NCBI GenBank assembly: GCA_021292105.1
Contig: CM037870.1
Span: 19,871,424-19,935,423 of the forward strand
Direction of reading: 5' to 3'
Length of the DNA: 64,000 nt
Origin: Anadara kagoshimensis
Lineage: Eukaryota; Mollusca; Bivalvia; Arcoida; Arcidae
Within the stretch, counting starts at the first letter, position 1, and each line of letters starts with the position of its first letter. This document shows positions 1 through 13,420 of this stretch, one piece after another. The notes under the pieces are model-generated. The model was not told where the DNA came from and ran no database searches. It was given only the letters and a program-made list of their open reading frames with translations. The translations under genes were made by a program, and so were the position numbers.

Positions 1-1852
1 TTTTTTTTCATTTTGCTTAGGGATTGAAATTTGGACATCAATTAGAACGTTGCTATTGATTAAAACATTCAATAAAACAACCTGAGACTAAAATTTTCTC
101 CGCAGGTATTGCTGCTCTCCATAGCAACTGATTTATATAAAATTTTTGTTTGAAACTGGAGTGATGCAGAAGGTGGGAACATTCTAGGTTATAAGCAGAC
201 GCCATTTAACCCAGCTAAATCGACCCTTTTTAATAATATCGTAACAAAATACTGTAAAACTTAAATTAATTTGATTGAAAGGGCTAAACGACATTCTCTT
301 TGCAGCTTTGTTGAAAGCCAACAAAATATTTTTATTTCAAATACGAAATTGATTGTTTAAAAATATCAATCAGCCTATAATGTCGCCACAATCTCACAAA
401 ATTGCTTTTACTGCAAAATTGCTATAACAAACTGAAATCTACTCAAACATGTTGCAAAAAGTTTAATTTTCAATTAGCATCAGCATAGATGACACTCCAT
501 CAACCGACAGAGTAAGTAATCTGACCATACATAGTATTTTTATAAATTCAATTCTGATTGACTAAAATCATATTCTTGACCAAGATTGATGAGTGTTAGA
601 TACTTTTAGCAGTAATTGACAATTTTAATTTTTTCAGTAAATTTGTATCATAAAATCTTAAATTCGCAAAAGTTAAACAAATAACATACACATTTTTTAA
701 AAAAATCCAAAATTTGTACCACGCAAATTTAACCCTATACACAGTAACATTGACCGGTATGTCTGTGTTTGGTTTATTTAAATTTGATATTCATTATTTT
801 TTTAATTTCTGAAGGGCAATCTTTATATAGCCCATAAGTTTTGCAATGGTGTAAATAGCCTTCAGGTTAATGGCTAGTAGAAATAATTCATAGTTTCATT
901 AAGTAATTTTAACAATAAACCTAAAAATATTCCATCTTAATGAATAATCTGACCTCATTGTGACTTTTAACTCGGAAATGGAAACTAGGGAGATTCACAG
1001 ATTTTCTGAAGCAATGTTAATCTAAGTTACCTTGAATGACAAGAAAACTAAGAAAAAATTATATTTTTCCAAAGTAGTACCAAAAAAGCATTTTAAATTC
1101 TTTTAAATTGAATTAGTAACTGTGAATTCGTCGGTTTTTCTTAAGTGACGTTGAATTGTAACTGGGTTGAAGTCCACAATTAACATCTGGTAATTCCCAG
1201 TTCCATTTGTTTACAGTTACAATACTTGAAAACTAAAAAACGGAAATGACAGTTTTTTCCGAACTGACAATCCGGAAGCATTTTATTATTTTTGTCCTGA
1301 TGCATATACAATTCAACTTCAGAACAAAAGAAAACTTTTTGCAAACGCAATCATTTTGTGGGTTTTTGTAAATCGCAGATCTTTAAAGGTGAACTTTTGA
1401 TTACATTTAACAGTCTCTAACTTAATTTTAAATACATTTCACTCGATAAAAAATGAAACAAACGTGAACACACATACATTAGCATCATAAAAGTTAAAAC
1501 GTAGCTTATAAAAATATTCTCTTGGGGCATTAATGTGGCTCGACATTGCAACCGAATTATATTAAATGTCTGATTAACGTTGAATGCACGATTAATGACT
1601 AGTTAGAGAGCATACTTAACGAAATTTTCTCAAGACCTTTTTACAGCCACTCTCCAAATCAGGAATAAGCGAGAAATAAAAGCTGCACTACATACTATTT
1701 TGAACGTATATTTAAACCGTTTCTCACAATAAAAGGTTTCTCTTAAACTACTAAACCAAATGAAACCAAATTTCCTATTGAAGGATCCAAAAAGGAGTAG
1801 ATTAAAGTTTGTAATGTTTTTGGTTTTGGTTTTAGTCTTGACCCTCAATCCC
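1..1852. other. AT-rich sequence, no feature recognised
   Basis: Unique-looking AT-rich DNA. Short ORFs here have no recognisable domain or start context. A splice-donor-like string (acaga|gtaagtaa) near 511 has no matching acceptor or coding sequence, so no exon is called. Confidence 0.5.
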
Positions 1853-2145
1853 AGATGGTAGTTGATCATCATCACAGTATTGTTGATAAGTTTGATGTCT
1901 CTGTGTCCAGGATCGCCTTGGATATATTTGACGTTTCATAGTTCCATGTTCCTTTCACACAATTTTGATTACACACGTGGCGGGTGTAGCTAGCTAAACG
2001 GGAGGTGCTTACCCTTCCGGATCACCCGGCCTCACTTCCCTGGTGGAAGTTAACGTGTCTAACCTAACTTATCAGTTCCATAGTTTTTACTTTGCTTATG
2101 GATTGTGATTCGGACATGGATAAGTATGTTTGTTCTTGATACTAT
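1853..2145 (+). repeat. Repeat A copy 1, nearly complete 3' two thirds
   Basis: The copy starts in the 'catcacagtattgttgataag' segment, runs through the 'cctttcacacaattttgat' block and the 'ggaggtgcttaccctt' core, and ends at the family 3' terminus, tatgtttgttcttgat. The second hairpin (ACTTCC, 5-nt loop, GGAAGT) is intact. The first E-box (CACGTG near 1975) is intact and the second has mutated to AACGTG. Compared with the longest copy at 30064 it lacks the 5' segment, as expected for a 5'-truncated retroposed copy. Confidence 0.85.
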
Positions 2146-2389
2146 AAATAGAAAAACAGGAAAAATTACCATCGGGACAGGAAACAAATATTGGTTGAAG
2201 TGGAATATGTGTAAATATGAGGTTCATTTTTAACGAAACATTTAAAAAAAATTAAGATCAGTTACTGGACTAAAAGATCGAAATCAAGCAAATTTAAGTT
2301 TCACGTATATCATTCTCTAATAAGATCCTAATTAGATCAAAGACATTTTAATATTATAAATTATTAATATATTGATATTTCAATTACTG

Positions 2390-5300
2390 TCATTAGCAGT
2401 TTGACAGTTATTAATTAATATTACATCAACTTTATAAAGAAAACCATAAGTGACACCTAGTTAGTTTTACAGTGTCAACTGATTTGCTCGCAACAATAAT
2501 GAATCATATTTTAATAATTTTATTGTCATATTTTTAATGATGTAATTGCCAATTTGTGAAGGCACATATAGCAAATAGTATTATTATTATCATAATTCAC
2601 ATAACAATGATAATTCTAATTGATTTAATGAGTATATTACTTAATTAACCAAAACATATTGCCTTAGCACTGTTTTTCTCTGAGTAAATAATGAATTAAT
2701 AGATTCTCGCCGTTATCGTAATTTACACTAATGGAAAAGTTGTGATGTAAAACATAATGTATACATTGTTCTTATAATCTTGTAAAACTCGTTTCTCTGT
2801 ATCTTTTTAATATTCGGCAAGTAAAGGAATGTTTTCTACTTTTGGTGTTTTATTCTACACCATTCAATATGTTGTAAGGAGAGAAAAAATATCATATTCG
2901 AATGTGTAACGATTTCTACCAATTTCTTAAGTTTCAAAATGAAGCCAAAACAGGGTTATTGAGTTTAAACAAGTCAAAACAAACAACAAACAAACCAGAC
3001 GATGTCCAAATCACAACCTCTAAAAGAAGATATTAAAAATTTACGAATTGCATTTAATACGTCAACTTCTACAAGGTGAATGAGACCAGATGCTCCGGAA
3101 GAGAATTTGTTTTCCGTCTAGCTGATATTGCTTCACTTTTTGTTTTCTGAGTAAACAATGATTTATGCTGTTCTCATAATTTAAACTAATAGGAAAGTTG
3201 TGATGCTTTACATAACGTATAAATTTTTATTGTAATCTTGTAAAACTAAATCATTTCTATCTATCAAATATTCGGCAAGTAAAGGAATTCTACTCTTGGT
3301 GATATATTCCGTATCATTCAATCTGTTGTGAGGCGAGCATCAATATCACATTCGAGTGTTTTACCATTTTTCCTATTAACTTTCAAACTAAAGCCAGAAA
3401 AAGTTCTTGGGTTTTAAAATTAAGTCAAAATCACGCACAAACCAGACGATGTTCAAATTACAATCCTTTCCTAAAGGAAGATTTCAAAATGGCAAATTAC
3501 ATTGAATACGTCAGATTCTACACCAGAGACCAGATGCTTCAATAGAGAACTCATTTCCCGTCTTGCAATCACATATAGTTAATTTTACAGTCTTAACTGA
3601 TTTGCTGGAACTGATAATATTCATTTTAATGCTAACTCATGATGTAATAGCCAATTTGTCAATACACACATAGCAAATAGTATTATTATTGTCATATTTC
3701 ACATAACAATAATAATTCTAATTGATTTAAATAATATATTACTTAATTAGCCAAAATATATTGTTTTAGCACATTTTTGTTTTCTGAGTAAATAATGAAT
3801 TAATCGATTCATGCTGGTATTGTAATTTAAACTAATAGAAAAGTTGTTATATTTGATGTAACGTATACGTTGTTCTTGTAATCTTGTAAAATAATTCATT
3901 TCTATCTTTTGAATATTCAGAAATTAGATTAAATGTATTCTACTACTGGCGATTTATTCCATATCATTCGAATATGTTGTGTGGAGAAAACAATACTATA
4001 TTCGAATGTTTTACCATTCCTTCAAATTTCTTAAGTTTCAAAGTGATGCCAAACGAGTTTCTTAAGTTTCAAAATTCAGTAAAAATCGAGAACAAACATA
4101 ACGTTTGAGGCGAGAAACAATATCACATTCAAATGTTTTATCATTTTACCTATTAAGTTTCAAACTGAAACCAAAACAAAGTTCTTGGGTTTTAAAATAA
4201 AGTCAAAACCACGCACACACCTGACGATGCCCAAATCACAATCCGTAAAAAAGATTTAAAAATGACAAATTACATTGAATACGTCAACTTCTACAACAGG
4301 AATGAGACCAGATGCTCCGGAAGAGCATTGTATGTTTGAAGAAACAAAACCACATTCGAATGTTTTAACATTTTACCACTTACTTAAGTTTCAAACTGAA
4401 GCCAAAACAAATTTTTTTTGAGTTTCAAAATAAAGTCAAAATCAAGAGCAAACATGCCAGACGATTTCAATGTTTTCTACTACTGATGCTTTGTTCTCTG
4501 CCATTTAATATATTGTGTGGAGAGCAATATCAGTTTGGAATGTTTTACCATATCTTTCAATTTCAAACTGAAGCCAAAACAAGTTTTTTTAGTTTCAAAA
4601 TAAGGTAGAAATCAAGCACAAATAAGACAATCTCCAAATTACAATCCTTCCCTAAAGGAAGATTTCAAAATGGCAAATTACATTGAATACGTCAAACTCT
4701 ACACCAGAGACCAGATGCTTCAATAGAGAACTCATTTCCCGTCTTGCAATCACATATAGTTAATTTTACAGTCTTAACAGATTTGCTGGAACTGATAATA
4801 TTCATTTTAATGCTAACTCATGATGTAATAGCCAATTTGCCAATACACACATAGCAAATAGTATTATTATTGTCATATTTCACATAACAATAATAATTCT
4901 AATTGATTTAATTAATATATTACTTAATTAGCCAAAATATATTGTTTTAGCACTGTTTGTTTTTTTAGTAAATAGTGAAGTAATAGATTCTCGCAGTTTA
5001 CGTAATTTCAAACTAATAGAAAAGTTGTTATGTTTAACATAATGTATACATTGTTCTTGTAATCTTGTAAAATAATTCATATGTATCTTTCGAATACTCG
5101 GCAATAAGATTGAATGTTTTCTACTACTGGCGATTTATTTCATATCATTCAAATATGTTGTGTGGAGAAACAATACCACATTCGAATGTTTTACCATTTC
5201 TTCAAATTTCTTAAGTTTCAAACTGAAGACAAAACCAAATTCTTGAGTAGTTTCAATATGAAGGCAAAATCAAGCACAAACATACCAGGCCGTATCCTAA

Positions 5301-5500
5301 TCACAATCCCAAAAGCAAAGTAAAACATTTCAATTTCAACAATGGCAAATTAAGTTCAATACATAATTTTTTACAAGAATAATGAGACTGGAAGAGATGT
5401 TCCAGAAGAGAATATTTTTCCCTTCTTGCAATCACACCCGTCACAAAGAAAATAATGTTTTCGATTAAACATCCGACAAAAGTAGAGAATGTCACATATT
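2390..5500. repeat. Tandem array, 3 degenerate units of about 1.12-1.18 kb
   Basis: Landmarks recur at regular spacing. The block beginning agtta(a/g)ttttacagt starts near 2459, 3576 and 4757. The block gcaaatagtattattat starts near 2571, 3673 and 4854. Units 2 and 3 are almost identical for about 340 bp (3445-3780 against 4620-4960), which suggests recent duplication or conversion, while unit 1 is more diverged. Smaller sub-repeats inside (aagtttcaaactgaagccaaa, then aatcacaatcc) recur at about 2930, 3370, 4150, 4385, 4560 and 5215. The distal part of each unit (for example 3000-3110 and 5280-5410) resembles the reverse complement of repeat A, ending in accagatgctccggaagag. No coding potential is seen; the 69-aa ORF at 5114 lies in repeat sequence. 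Confidence 0.85.
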
Positions 5501-6285
5501 ATGTTTTAAATTGATTTTAAAATAGTAAAAAGTGACATACATGTATTAAAGTTAATTTCAGTTTCGTCGTTTTGTATTAAAAAATTCAAATAAACACAGA
5601 AGCTAAATGTCATCATTAATTAGTGCACATTTGCTTTTGTCCATGGATTACTAATCCGTCTAAATTAAACTGCAAACTTAAATTCGAAGAAACGGATACC
5701 ATATTTTTTTTTAATTTTGTAGTGAGTTTAATTGAAATCCCACAGTCAAAGTTTCATTAAATCCTCTCTCATGACTTCTACCATGCTGTGAAATGAAAAT
5801 TAATCGATATCTTTGAGATCTCAATGTCAACTGTTGCGCTTTGATAGCTATTTGTGTCATTTGTAAATTGAAAATTTCCTTGAAATAACTTTTTAAAAGG
5901 ATATTACAGTCACTTTAAATTATTTCCTAGTTTTAAAATTTTTAATCATGTTTTATGAAAGTTAAAGTTGCAATCATTTACCATGTTATAGGCAAAAAAC
6001 TAGCAGGAATTCACGATTTACGATTCGTCATGTTCTCGTTTGTGGTTTAATATGTAAGCTAATGGAAATGTTACCGTAAAACTTTTTACATGTAATAAAA
6101 AATTATTTTCAACTGAAAGTTAACTGACAGTATGTCCTTGAATCCTTATACAGAATGTATTGTACAAAATGGTTAGCAGAAAACTGGTCAAATGCAGAAC
6201 ATCTGTTTGGACGTATAGAACATGCATGGCAATGTAATAGTATACTTTAACTTTTTGTATATTTGAATGACATATTATACCAGTA
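5501..6285. other. AT-rich sequence, no feature recognised
   Basis: I see no repeat homology to the rest of the window, no exon signals and no coding potential here. Confidence 0.5.
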
Positions 6286-6480
6286 TAAATTTTACAGCAT
6301 AAGACGGTCATTTCGAAATACAATTCCTTATCAGTAGCTAGTGCTTTGACAAAAAATGTGAAACCAAATTGTGTTTCAAGATGTTGAGATGATACCCAAA
6401 ATACCAAAATATAATTTTACCAAATTTAGCTAAGGAAATGCTTTGCATGAAGGAGAATAGCTCAGTTTTTTGAGGAATCA
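6286..6480 (+). repeat. Repeat B copy 1
   Basis: The order is tttacagcataagacggtc, then cattcc(t)tatcagtag...tgctttgac, then gatacccaaaataccaaaat, then tttagctaaggaaatgcttt. The same blocks in the same order and on the same strand occur at 15336, 47865 and 62438. The minus-strand 95-aa ORF across it is a by-product of the repeat. Family identity is unknown to me. Confidence 0.75.
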
Positions 6481-6795
6481 AACTGTAACAAGCAGTAAAT
6501 TTAGACAATAGTATATTTCTGAAAACAAAACACGATTATTGCCTACTGAGTTTGTGATATCTTTGGGAGAGAGTCTACGCGCAGAGATACTGGGTCTGTT
6601 TTTTCAATTACATATTATACTAGTTTTAATTAAGATTTGTAATTATTCAATCCCTGGTGTACATTGTCTAATCAGAAATAGCTGTAAAATTGATGATACG
6701 AGTTTAAATAACTCGCTCAATTTTTTTTTCTGGACACTTTTCAATAACCTGATATAAACAATTATACGAATTTAATAAAAAAAACTAGTATTATT

Positions 6796-6962
6796 TTGTT
6801 GCGGGTGTAACTAGCTACACAGGAGGTGCTTACCCTTCCGGAGCACCCGTCCTCACTTCCCTGTAGGAAGTTTACGTGTATAACCGAACTTGTCAGTTCC
6901 AAAGTTTTTACTTTGCTGGATTGTGATTCGAACATAAATTAATGTGTTTGTTTTTGATTTGT
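6796..6962 (+). repeat. Repeat A copy 2, 5'-truncated
   Basis: Begins abruptly at ttgcgggtgtaactagct and ends at gtgtttgtttttgattt. Both core hairpins are intact: GGTGCT pairs with AGCACC, and ACTTCC pairs with GGAAGT around the altered loop ctgta. Flanks on both sides are unrelated AT-rich DNA. Confidence 0.9.
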
Positions 6963-7302
6963 AGGATTAACACTTAAAAAATAAGTTAAGTACGAATGAC
7001 TGCACAATTGATTTATATACAATAAATCTCCATCTATTGTCACCACACTTAATCAGCGTAAAATAAACAACAACAAAATAAATATCCAATTTGACAACGC
7101 ATTCTAGAAAAATCAATATTTACAAAGTATTATCATGTTCACCAGAACGTTACAAAACCTCAGATTATTATAATGAATAAAATGGGAGAATACTGCTAAG
7201 CATTATATAATACAAATACAGTTAAGAAGTTCGGACGGATAGGGAAAACAAGAAACATTTCTAAGAGACTTTTAAATTAACTTAATTGATTTTTTGTATT
7301 AG

Positions 7303-7415
7303 TAGCATTACTTCCCCGGTGGAAGGTCACGTGTTTACCTCATTTGCCACTTTCAAATATTTTCCTTTGTTTTTGGGTTGTATATTGGACATAAATTGGT
7401 ATGTTTTTGATTTAA
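7303..7415 (+). repeat. Repeat A fragment 3, 3' end only
   Basis: Starts at the second hairpin (acttccccggtggaagg) and runs through CACGTG to the terminal tatgtttttgattt. The first hairpin and everything 5' of it are missing. Confidence 0.75.
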
Positions 7416-8149
7416 AAACAATGTTGGTCTTCGTGCTAGTTCTCATGAAGCACTCTAATACTCTGTACTCAGTTGAAATAGTGTTGCATGATCAAACGTA
7501 CAACACTTATCCAAACTAAAACTATTTTAAATTAAACTTAAATTTAGATAGACTTGCATCTTTATCGTAAATATTTCCGGTATTTACTGATGGATTCCTT
7601 ACGTTTTGATTTTAAGTAAATTACATACCGAACATGTGTTGTTAAGAAAACACACATTGACTTTAATGAAACACATCTTATGAAACATCAAAGAGAATGT
7701 TAATCTAATCGTATCCTATGTAAAAGTGTACCCAAATAAACGATAGTCTGGTATGATACATACGTTTATTTACAGTTGTTTGTGCTAATATTCTCTTTCA
7801 TTTAGTGATAAGCACCAAAATAAAACGTTAAGTTATCATAGTTAAACATCAATTAAATGATCGATAGTTACTTTATTTATCTCATATATTTAATTGCCAA
7901 ATATATCTAAATATCACCAATTATCTACGAACATAAATATACACTCTCAAAATTAGCATTAAGTTACTTTTGGAAAATAATGTACCTTATGAACTTAACT
8001 TTTCAAAATAAATACCTAGAAGTCTTATCATTTGAGTCAAAGGACAATCTCCTCTCCAAATATGAATTTTTAATGAAATAAGTGGAAAAGGCCGTTAAAA
8101 GTTCAAATCTAAAGGCATAATAGTTTCAAATGATGATTGATCATGTTGA
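7416..8149. other. AT-rich sequence, no feature recognised
   Basis: Nothing here matches the repeat families in the window, and no splice-bounded ORF is seen. Confidence 0.5.
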
Positions 8150-8216
8150 CTAATTGATTGATTGATTGATTGATTGATTCAGGATTTATTTATTCATTCA
8201 TTCATTCATTCATTCG
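8150..8216. repeat. Two adjacent tetranucleotide microsatellites
   Basis: (TTGA)n at about 8153-8179 is followed by (TTCA)n at about 8189-8216. The second abuts a SINE 3' end in reverse orientation, so it is probably that SINE's simple-repeat tail. Confidence 0.9.
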
Positions 8217-8260
8217 TTGGAGTTCACGTGCCAGTCAAGAATACTTCTCTTATATGTGTT
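8217..8260 (-). repeat. S1-type SINE, 3'-end fragment
   Basis: The string gttcacgtgccagtcaagaa, followed by tacttctcttat, closely matches the 3' end of the S1 SINE on the minus strand at 13566 (gttaacgtcccagtcaagaa). The adjacent (TTCA)n supplies the tail. The tRNA-related head is absent. Confidence 0.6.
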
Positions 8261-8269
8261 TTAATTTTA

Positions 8270-8400
8270 AGTACCAGAAAGCTGTTCCAGAAAGAATTCC
8301 TGATCGGTAGAGCTCGGACCAAAATTGTAGAAATCCAAATATTTAACTAGTTGAAATGATAAAAATAGACGAACGAATATGCATTTTAGAAATTCACAAA
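8270..8400 (+). repeat. Repeat B-like degenerate fragment
   Basis: The segment attcctgatcggtagagctc, followed by ggaccaaaattgtagaaat, matches the middle of repeat B. The opening 'actagacgg' block is not recognisable. Confidence 0.5.
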
Positions 8401-8424
8401 GCAGGATTATATACAATAATGTAT

Positions 8425-8630
8425 AAGAAGAACCATTCGCGGGGAAAAAAGTTCGCGCTTTTCACGGTGACTCTTGTACCGCGAATATATCTTCTCAGCG
8501 AAAATTTCTTTTTTCTTTTGGTACACTTTTTCTACAGTAGGAACAGTGGAAGTATCTTACCACAAAATAGTTTAGAAGATTTTGTCCGCGAAAGTTTCCT
8601 GCCGCTAATGTTTCTTCTTGTACAGTATAT
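8425..8630 (+). repeat. Repeat C copy 1 (CGCG-containing dispersed repeat)
   Basis: Contains ggtgactcttgtaccgcg, then aatatatcttctcagcgaa, then atttctttttt. About 50 bp of this is nearly identical to the reverse complement of 48565-48615. CGCG or CCGCG strings recur in a region that is otherwise CG-poor. A 94-aa ORF (8356-8640) spans it but has no sign of being a gene. Confidence 0.7.
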
Positions 8631-11600
8631 ATCATTGTAAACATATTGGAATTGATAACAAAATATTACTCAAATAATCTAAATCAATTATTTTCTTACT
8701 CTAGACTGACTTGTATTACGATAAATGAAACAGCATACACAATTATTTCACCTCTTCCACTAATCCATTAATAACTCAGTATTGTTACACGAGTTTAAAG
8801 GCAATTAAGACATATTGTTGTCATCATCTACAAAGCAATATAAATTTCAATCAATTGTAAGGTAAATTATTCATGAGATCATGCTTGTTGTGATATTTAG
8901 AAATCGTTTATTTCTAGATCAGATTTAATAAGCCTGTACTTTAGAGAATTTACAGCATATTGGTCTCAAAATGCTGTAACGGTAGGTATATGTACACTGT
9001 TGTAATAATGTCTGTCTTAAACCATCTATTTTCAGTGTTTCTTATTTTGTACTTGGTTGGTCGAACATATTGCTGATGCTAACATTTTTTTTCATTTTTT
9101 TAAAAAAAATAACCAAAAAAAGTAATGCAATGTTGTCAATTAATTAGGCTAATATGGTTGTACATTTCATTTGGACGTGCCATAGTTAGGATAATTCTTC
9201 TTTCTGTGTTGCGTGTACAGTTGTACAAAGGTGTTCAAAAGCGTGAAGTAATATGTAATCATTTTATTTTAAAATATTGATCAAACTTGTAAAGCCAAAG
9301 TTATTCATTGAATGTACTGATTTGCAATGAGAACTTTTTTTGACCGAGTAGACTAACAAACTATCAAACCAAAAACCAAAGATTGTAAATAATTGAATTT
9401 CATTATTAGTAAAATAGGTATGAAATTTTTGGTCCTAAAAATGTACTACAACTACAATGGTCATTGCCTTCAGTAACCGTCAACAATCAGCATTTCTATA
9501 GTCTTGGTTCCACTACGATTGTCTCGGAAATATTTTGATTTGTAATTATCTTGATCAAAAACTTTTGCAGCTTAATCTTTCAATAATTTCATAAAATGAT
9601 TCTACTGCTCTTCGTTAAGATATCATGATTGCAACATTTGTAACATGGCTTAATGATATCATCTTATATGTTTAGTAGCAAATATCAAATGTGATTAATT
9701 ACAAGAGTTATGATTATGTAATTGCAGATGTAAAACATTAACATTCAATAAATCTAATAAAATATAAATATATTTGACATGCGGAAACATGTCCTTAGGT
9801 ACGGAAATCGTAATGTTTACTGTGATGATCTTGACATTTACTTTCAATGTTAATTGCAGCTTTGATTTCTTAGTATTTCCGGATATTTACTTCCATGGCT
9901 TGCATATCTTTTGAATTAAGATAAATTATATTTAAAATTACATCTTTAAGTATTTGTTTTAACTGTTATTTACGGAATAATGGAGAAATCAACATTAACG
10001 GTGCATTTAACGTAATCAAGATAAATCAGAAACAAAATCGTTTGTCTTGTTTATGAAAAAAAAAACAAAAGTAAATTTGATGTTTTAGGAACACCTTGAT
10101 CTGCAGTATATCTGACGTAAGACGTAATTCAGAAAAATTAAAGATAATCGTTTGAAATGTTGAGAAAAATCGATAAAAGAATCAGTGTTTGCGTTTGTGT
10201 ATTTCATTCCTTTTAGCAGAATACGAATAGTATATATTTACTTACGGTTAAATAATTTTGCCGTCGAAATATTTCCGGAAAATTTTGTATCACGCCTTAA
10301 ATAAAATATTAAAATAAATAGTTAACATCGATATTGTCTGAAGACAAAACCTTGTCCCATACACACAGTGAAATCCATTTTATGATTTCTTATTTAACAA
10401 TCAGATTCAAGAATCCGCAAAAATTACACAACGCGAAAAGGTTAGTAATTAAAAAAAACAGAGAAAAATTTGACCACAGGAAATTAAGAACTTTTATAGA
10501 AGGTCTGGAAACTACTCTCAAATTTCAAAGGCCTTATTCTCTTTGAAACGTTAAGGTTTGTTAATATGTATGTATCTTACTTTAATATACGGTTTTATCA
10601 TCACAACTAGTTCTTTCTTATTAGATTTCTTATTAAGTTAATACTACTTTCTTTGTTTTTAAGCACCACAATCCCTGTAATGAGTTTTTTTTAAACTTTT
10701 TTGAACGTAGTAAAAAATTTTTAAATAACTTTTTGATTAAGTGCTGCATGTAAATGAAATGAGTGATAGAAACCAAGGAAAATACTTTAACGAGGCCACT
10801 ACATAACGTTTTGGCATGCAATGTGTTACCTGTTCAGATTGAAACGTTTGATAATTGTTGTTTTGTTCGTTATTAATAAATGTGCTTTGAGGTATTCTTT
10901 ATCCCATCAAGTACTCGTTTTAACATCAACATTTTATTTTGCAATTTTTTCTTTAATGTGTCATGCAAAAGTCTTAAACGGACGCGTTTTAAAACACCGT
11001 TTATCGTACAACTCTTATTTATGTTTCGTCAACTGAAAATATTGATTAAATAAAAAACGAACATACATAATCTATGTCTAAACCATAATCCAAAATCATA
11101 GCAAAGTTAGTTTGTAAATATTATATAAATGTTGAGTGTCCCAATAACCGTCCTCATATTTATAAACAAAATGACTATAAAAAGTGACTTTAACATTTCA
11201 AACTAACATATGTTCCCGTCCATGACCTATATTATTGCTTATAAAGAATACTAGTAAAATTGTAATTTGCAAAAATTCTTGAAGACTCAAATTCTTTCTA
11301 TTTAAAAATATTTTAAATCATCTGATTTGTTAAATGGTCAAACATATACTTTCTTATATCGAATCTTAACTAAGTCAGGCCATAAAAAAGTCCCCAACAA
11401 CTATTTATCTAGTTTTGTTCTATTGATAGTAACAGCGACCAGATAAATGCTGTATGCGAATTTGTTAAGTAGTAATACCAATGGAGATAGATCCACATAA
11501 ATTGTCTTTTAAGATCTAGAGAGCCTTTTGATGGTAATACAAAGACCAAATGGCAAGGTAAATCATTTGAACTCGTCTTAAACAATTTCCTAAGAGTCAT

Positions 11601-12057
11601 TTATTCTGGATCAGTGATTTTATTAAAGACATACATGTTATTTTATGATACAATTAAGTCTGTAATATTACTCTGACCTACATAAATATGTGTAATATCA
11701 TGATGTAAAATGATTTGCAACTGATACGCATTAACTAGTGTTCATATATTTCATTTATATCTTTTTATACAATTAACTTCATTGATTGAAAAGGTAAAGG
11801 TTACGAAACTGGAAATCGAAACGAGCGATAGCATTCAAGAAATATTTTTTTTAAAGTTGGTGTAATTATTAAGTCTAAAGAAAACGATAAGACATTTTAA
11901 TAGTTTTGCAGACCATTATCTAATATTCATTAAAGTCTGTTACTATTTCTGATCACGAATATTTACTTGAGCGTAACAAAATTCTGTCATTAAATTAAAT
12001 AATGAGCCGTTTAAATAGACAATATGCTTTTTTAAGTAAGAAGTAGGAATCTGATAA
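8631..12057. other. 3.4 kb AT-rich sequence, no feature recognised
   Basis: The longest stretch without a repeat or exon that I can identify. The 60-70 aa ORFs at 10334 (+), 10821 (+), 10633 (-) and 11409 (-) have no recognisable motif and AT-biased composition. I treat them as chance. Confidence 0.5.
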
Positions 12058-12275
12058 GGATTGCCTTGAATTTATTTTACATTCCATATTTCCATGTTCT
12101 TTCTTAATTCTGGTAACACTCGTTTGGGGGTTTAGTTAACTAAACAGGAGTTAATTATCCTTCCGTAGCACCCGGCCTTACTTCCCTGTTTGAAGTTCAC
12201 CTGTTAAACCTAATGTGTCAGTTTCACAGTTTTTACTTTGCTTTGCGATTGGATTATTATGTTTGTTTTTGATTA
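12058..12275 (+). repeat. Repeat A copy 4, diverged
   Basis: Follows the family order from 'attgccttgaatttatttt' through aacaggagttaattatcct, cacccggccttacttccctg and gttcacctg to the terminus tatgtttgtttttgatta. The hairpin arms carry several mutations and both E-boxes are lost, so this is an older copy. Confidence 0.8.
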
Positions 12276-13007
12276 ATGTTAAAAGTATATATTAAAATTT
12301 CAATATTGTTGATAAAGTCGATCCGTTGATTTGCTGTAATTTGCTTTTGTTTTTCATACTATTTAAATGTTTTGTTTAAAACATTTTAGCAACTAATTAC
12401 AAATATAACTTTAAAAACAATTTATACAATTAACGAAAATCCCTATGATCCTTTAATATTTTATCGGACGTTTTAACCTTTGAAACGTGTATTTTTATGC
12501 GTTTATTGTGGAATAGAAATATATTTATTTTGTCATACATCAAATGAAAAATAAAAAGGTTTTTATTTCTTTCCGGGGATTAATGATGAATCTAATTAGT
12601 ATTATTTATTTGCAATTAATTAACAATTAAAACAAACCTCGTTCATACTTGATCAATGTGATGTACGAAATGCTTTTATATAATACAACTAAGTCTACAA
12701 AGTACATTTTGTTCTTATAAATAAATGTGTTATTCGTTTCTCTAAAAAAAGTATTGCAGATGATGCCTAGGCATCACTATTAATATACATGTATATCGCT
12801 TGTCTATATTATTACACGCCTTTTATTAATTAATGGGTTATTTAATACATGATTTAAATGTGAAAAAATTAAGTTTGACATGGTAATATAATAAAATGAT
12901 TAAAAACAAATGTTTTGTTATAAATATTAAATGCAACTTGAAGAAAAACGGAATAAGGAAATATTTAAAAACTACCATATATTGCGTTAATCATTTTAAG
13001 TTAACCG
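12276..13007. other. AT-rich sequence, no feature recognised
   Basis: No recognisable coding, RNA or repeat feature. Confidence 0.5.
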
Positions 13008-13420
13008 AACGGTAATTACCACTCAAGCTTAACGAAATCAAACTGTTTAATGATGATGTACAATTTACTTCGATGATATTTTGCTCTTTTAATGATTCTG
13101 TAAAGTGATTTTAAGGTACTGACAATTTCAGTTGAAATGCCAATTAAATTAAATAAATGCATAAAAAAGTTATATTAAACAGATTATTTAATGAAATTCT
13201 CAGTAAGACTGAACAAATGAATATATAAAATTTAGGTTAGAATCTATTTCTTTAATGGTATTATTTTAACTGATCGGCAATAACTAATGAACTAATGAAC
13301 CGTAACGAAATCCAACTGTTAAATGACGATGTGCAGTTTACGTCGACGATATGTTGCTCTTTGAATGACTATGTAAAGTGATTTCAAATGACTATCACTG
13401 ACATTTTATGATATTTTATT
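13008..13420. repeat. Direct duplication, period about 274 bp
   Basis: The block aacgaaatcaaactgttta starting at 13031 recurs at 13305 as aacgaaatccaactgttaa. It is followed in both copies by a gatgatgtacaatttac/gacgatgtgcagtttac block, then 'gatattttgctctt/gatatgttgctctt', and then tgtaaagtgattt. Similarity is about 80 percent by eye over about 110 bp. Confidence 0.75.

Noticed and set aside
505-520. Splice donor-like gtaagtaa, a candidate 5' UTR exon end for the microexon gene
   Set aside because: No promoter or other exon evidence links it to exon a more than 18 kb away.
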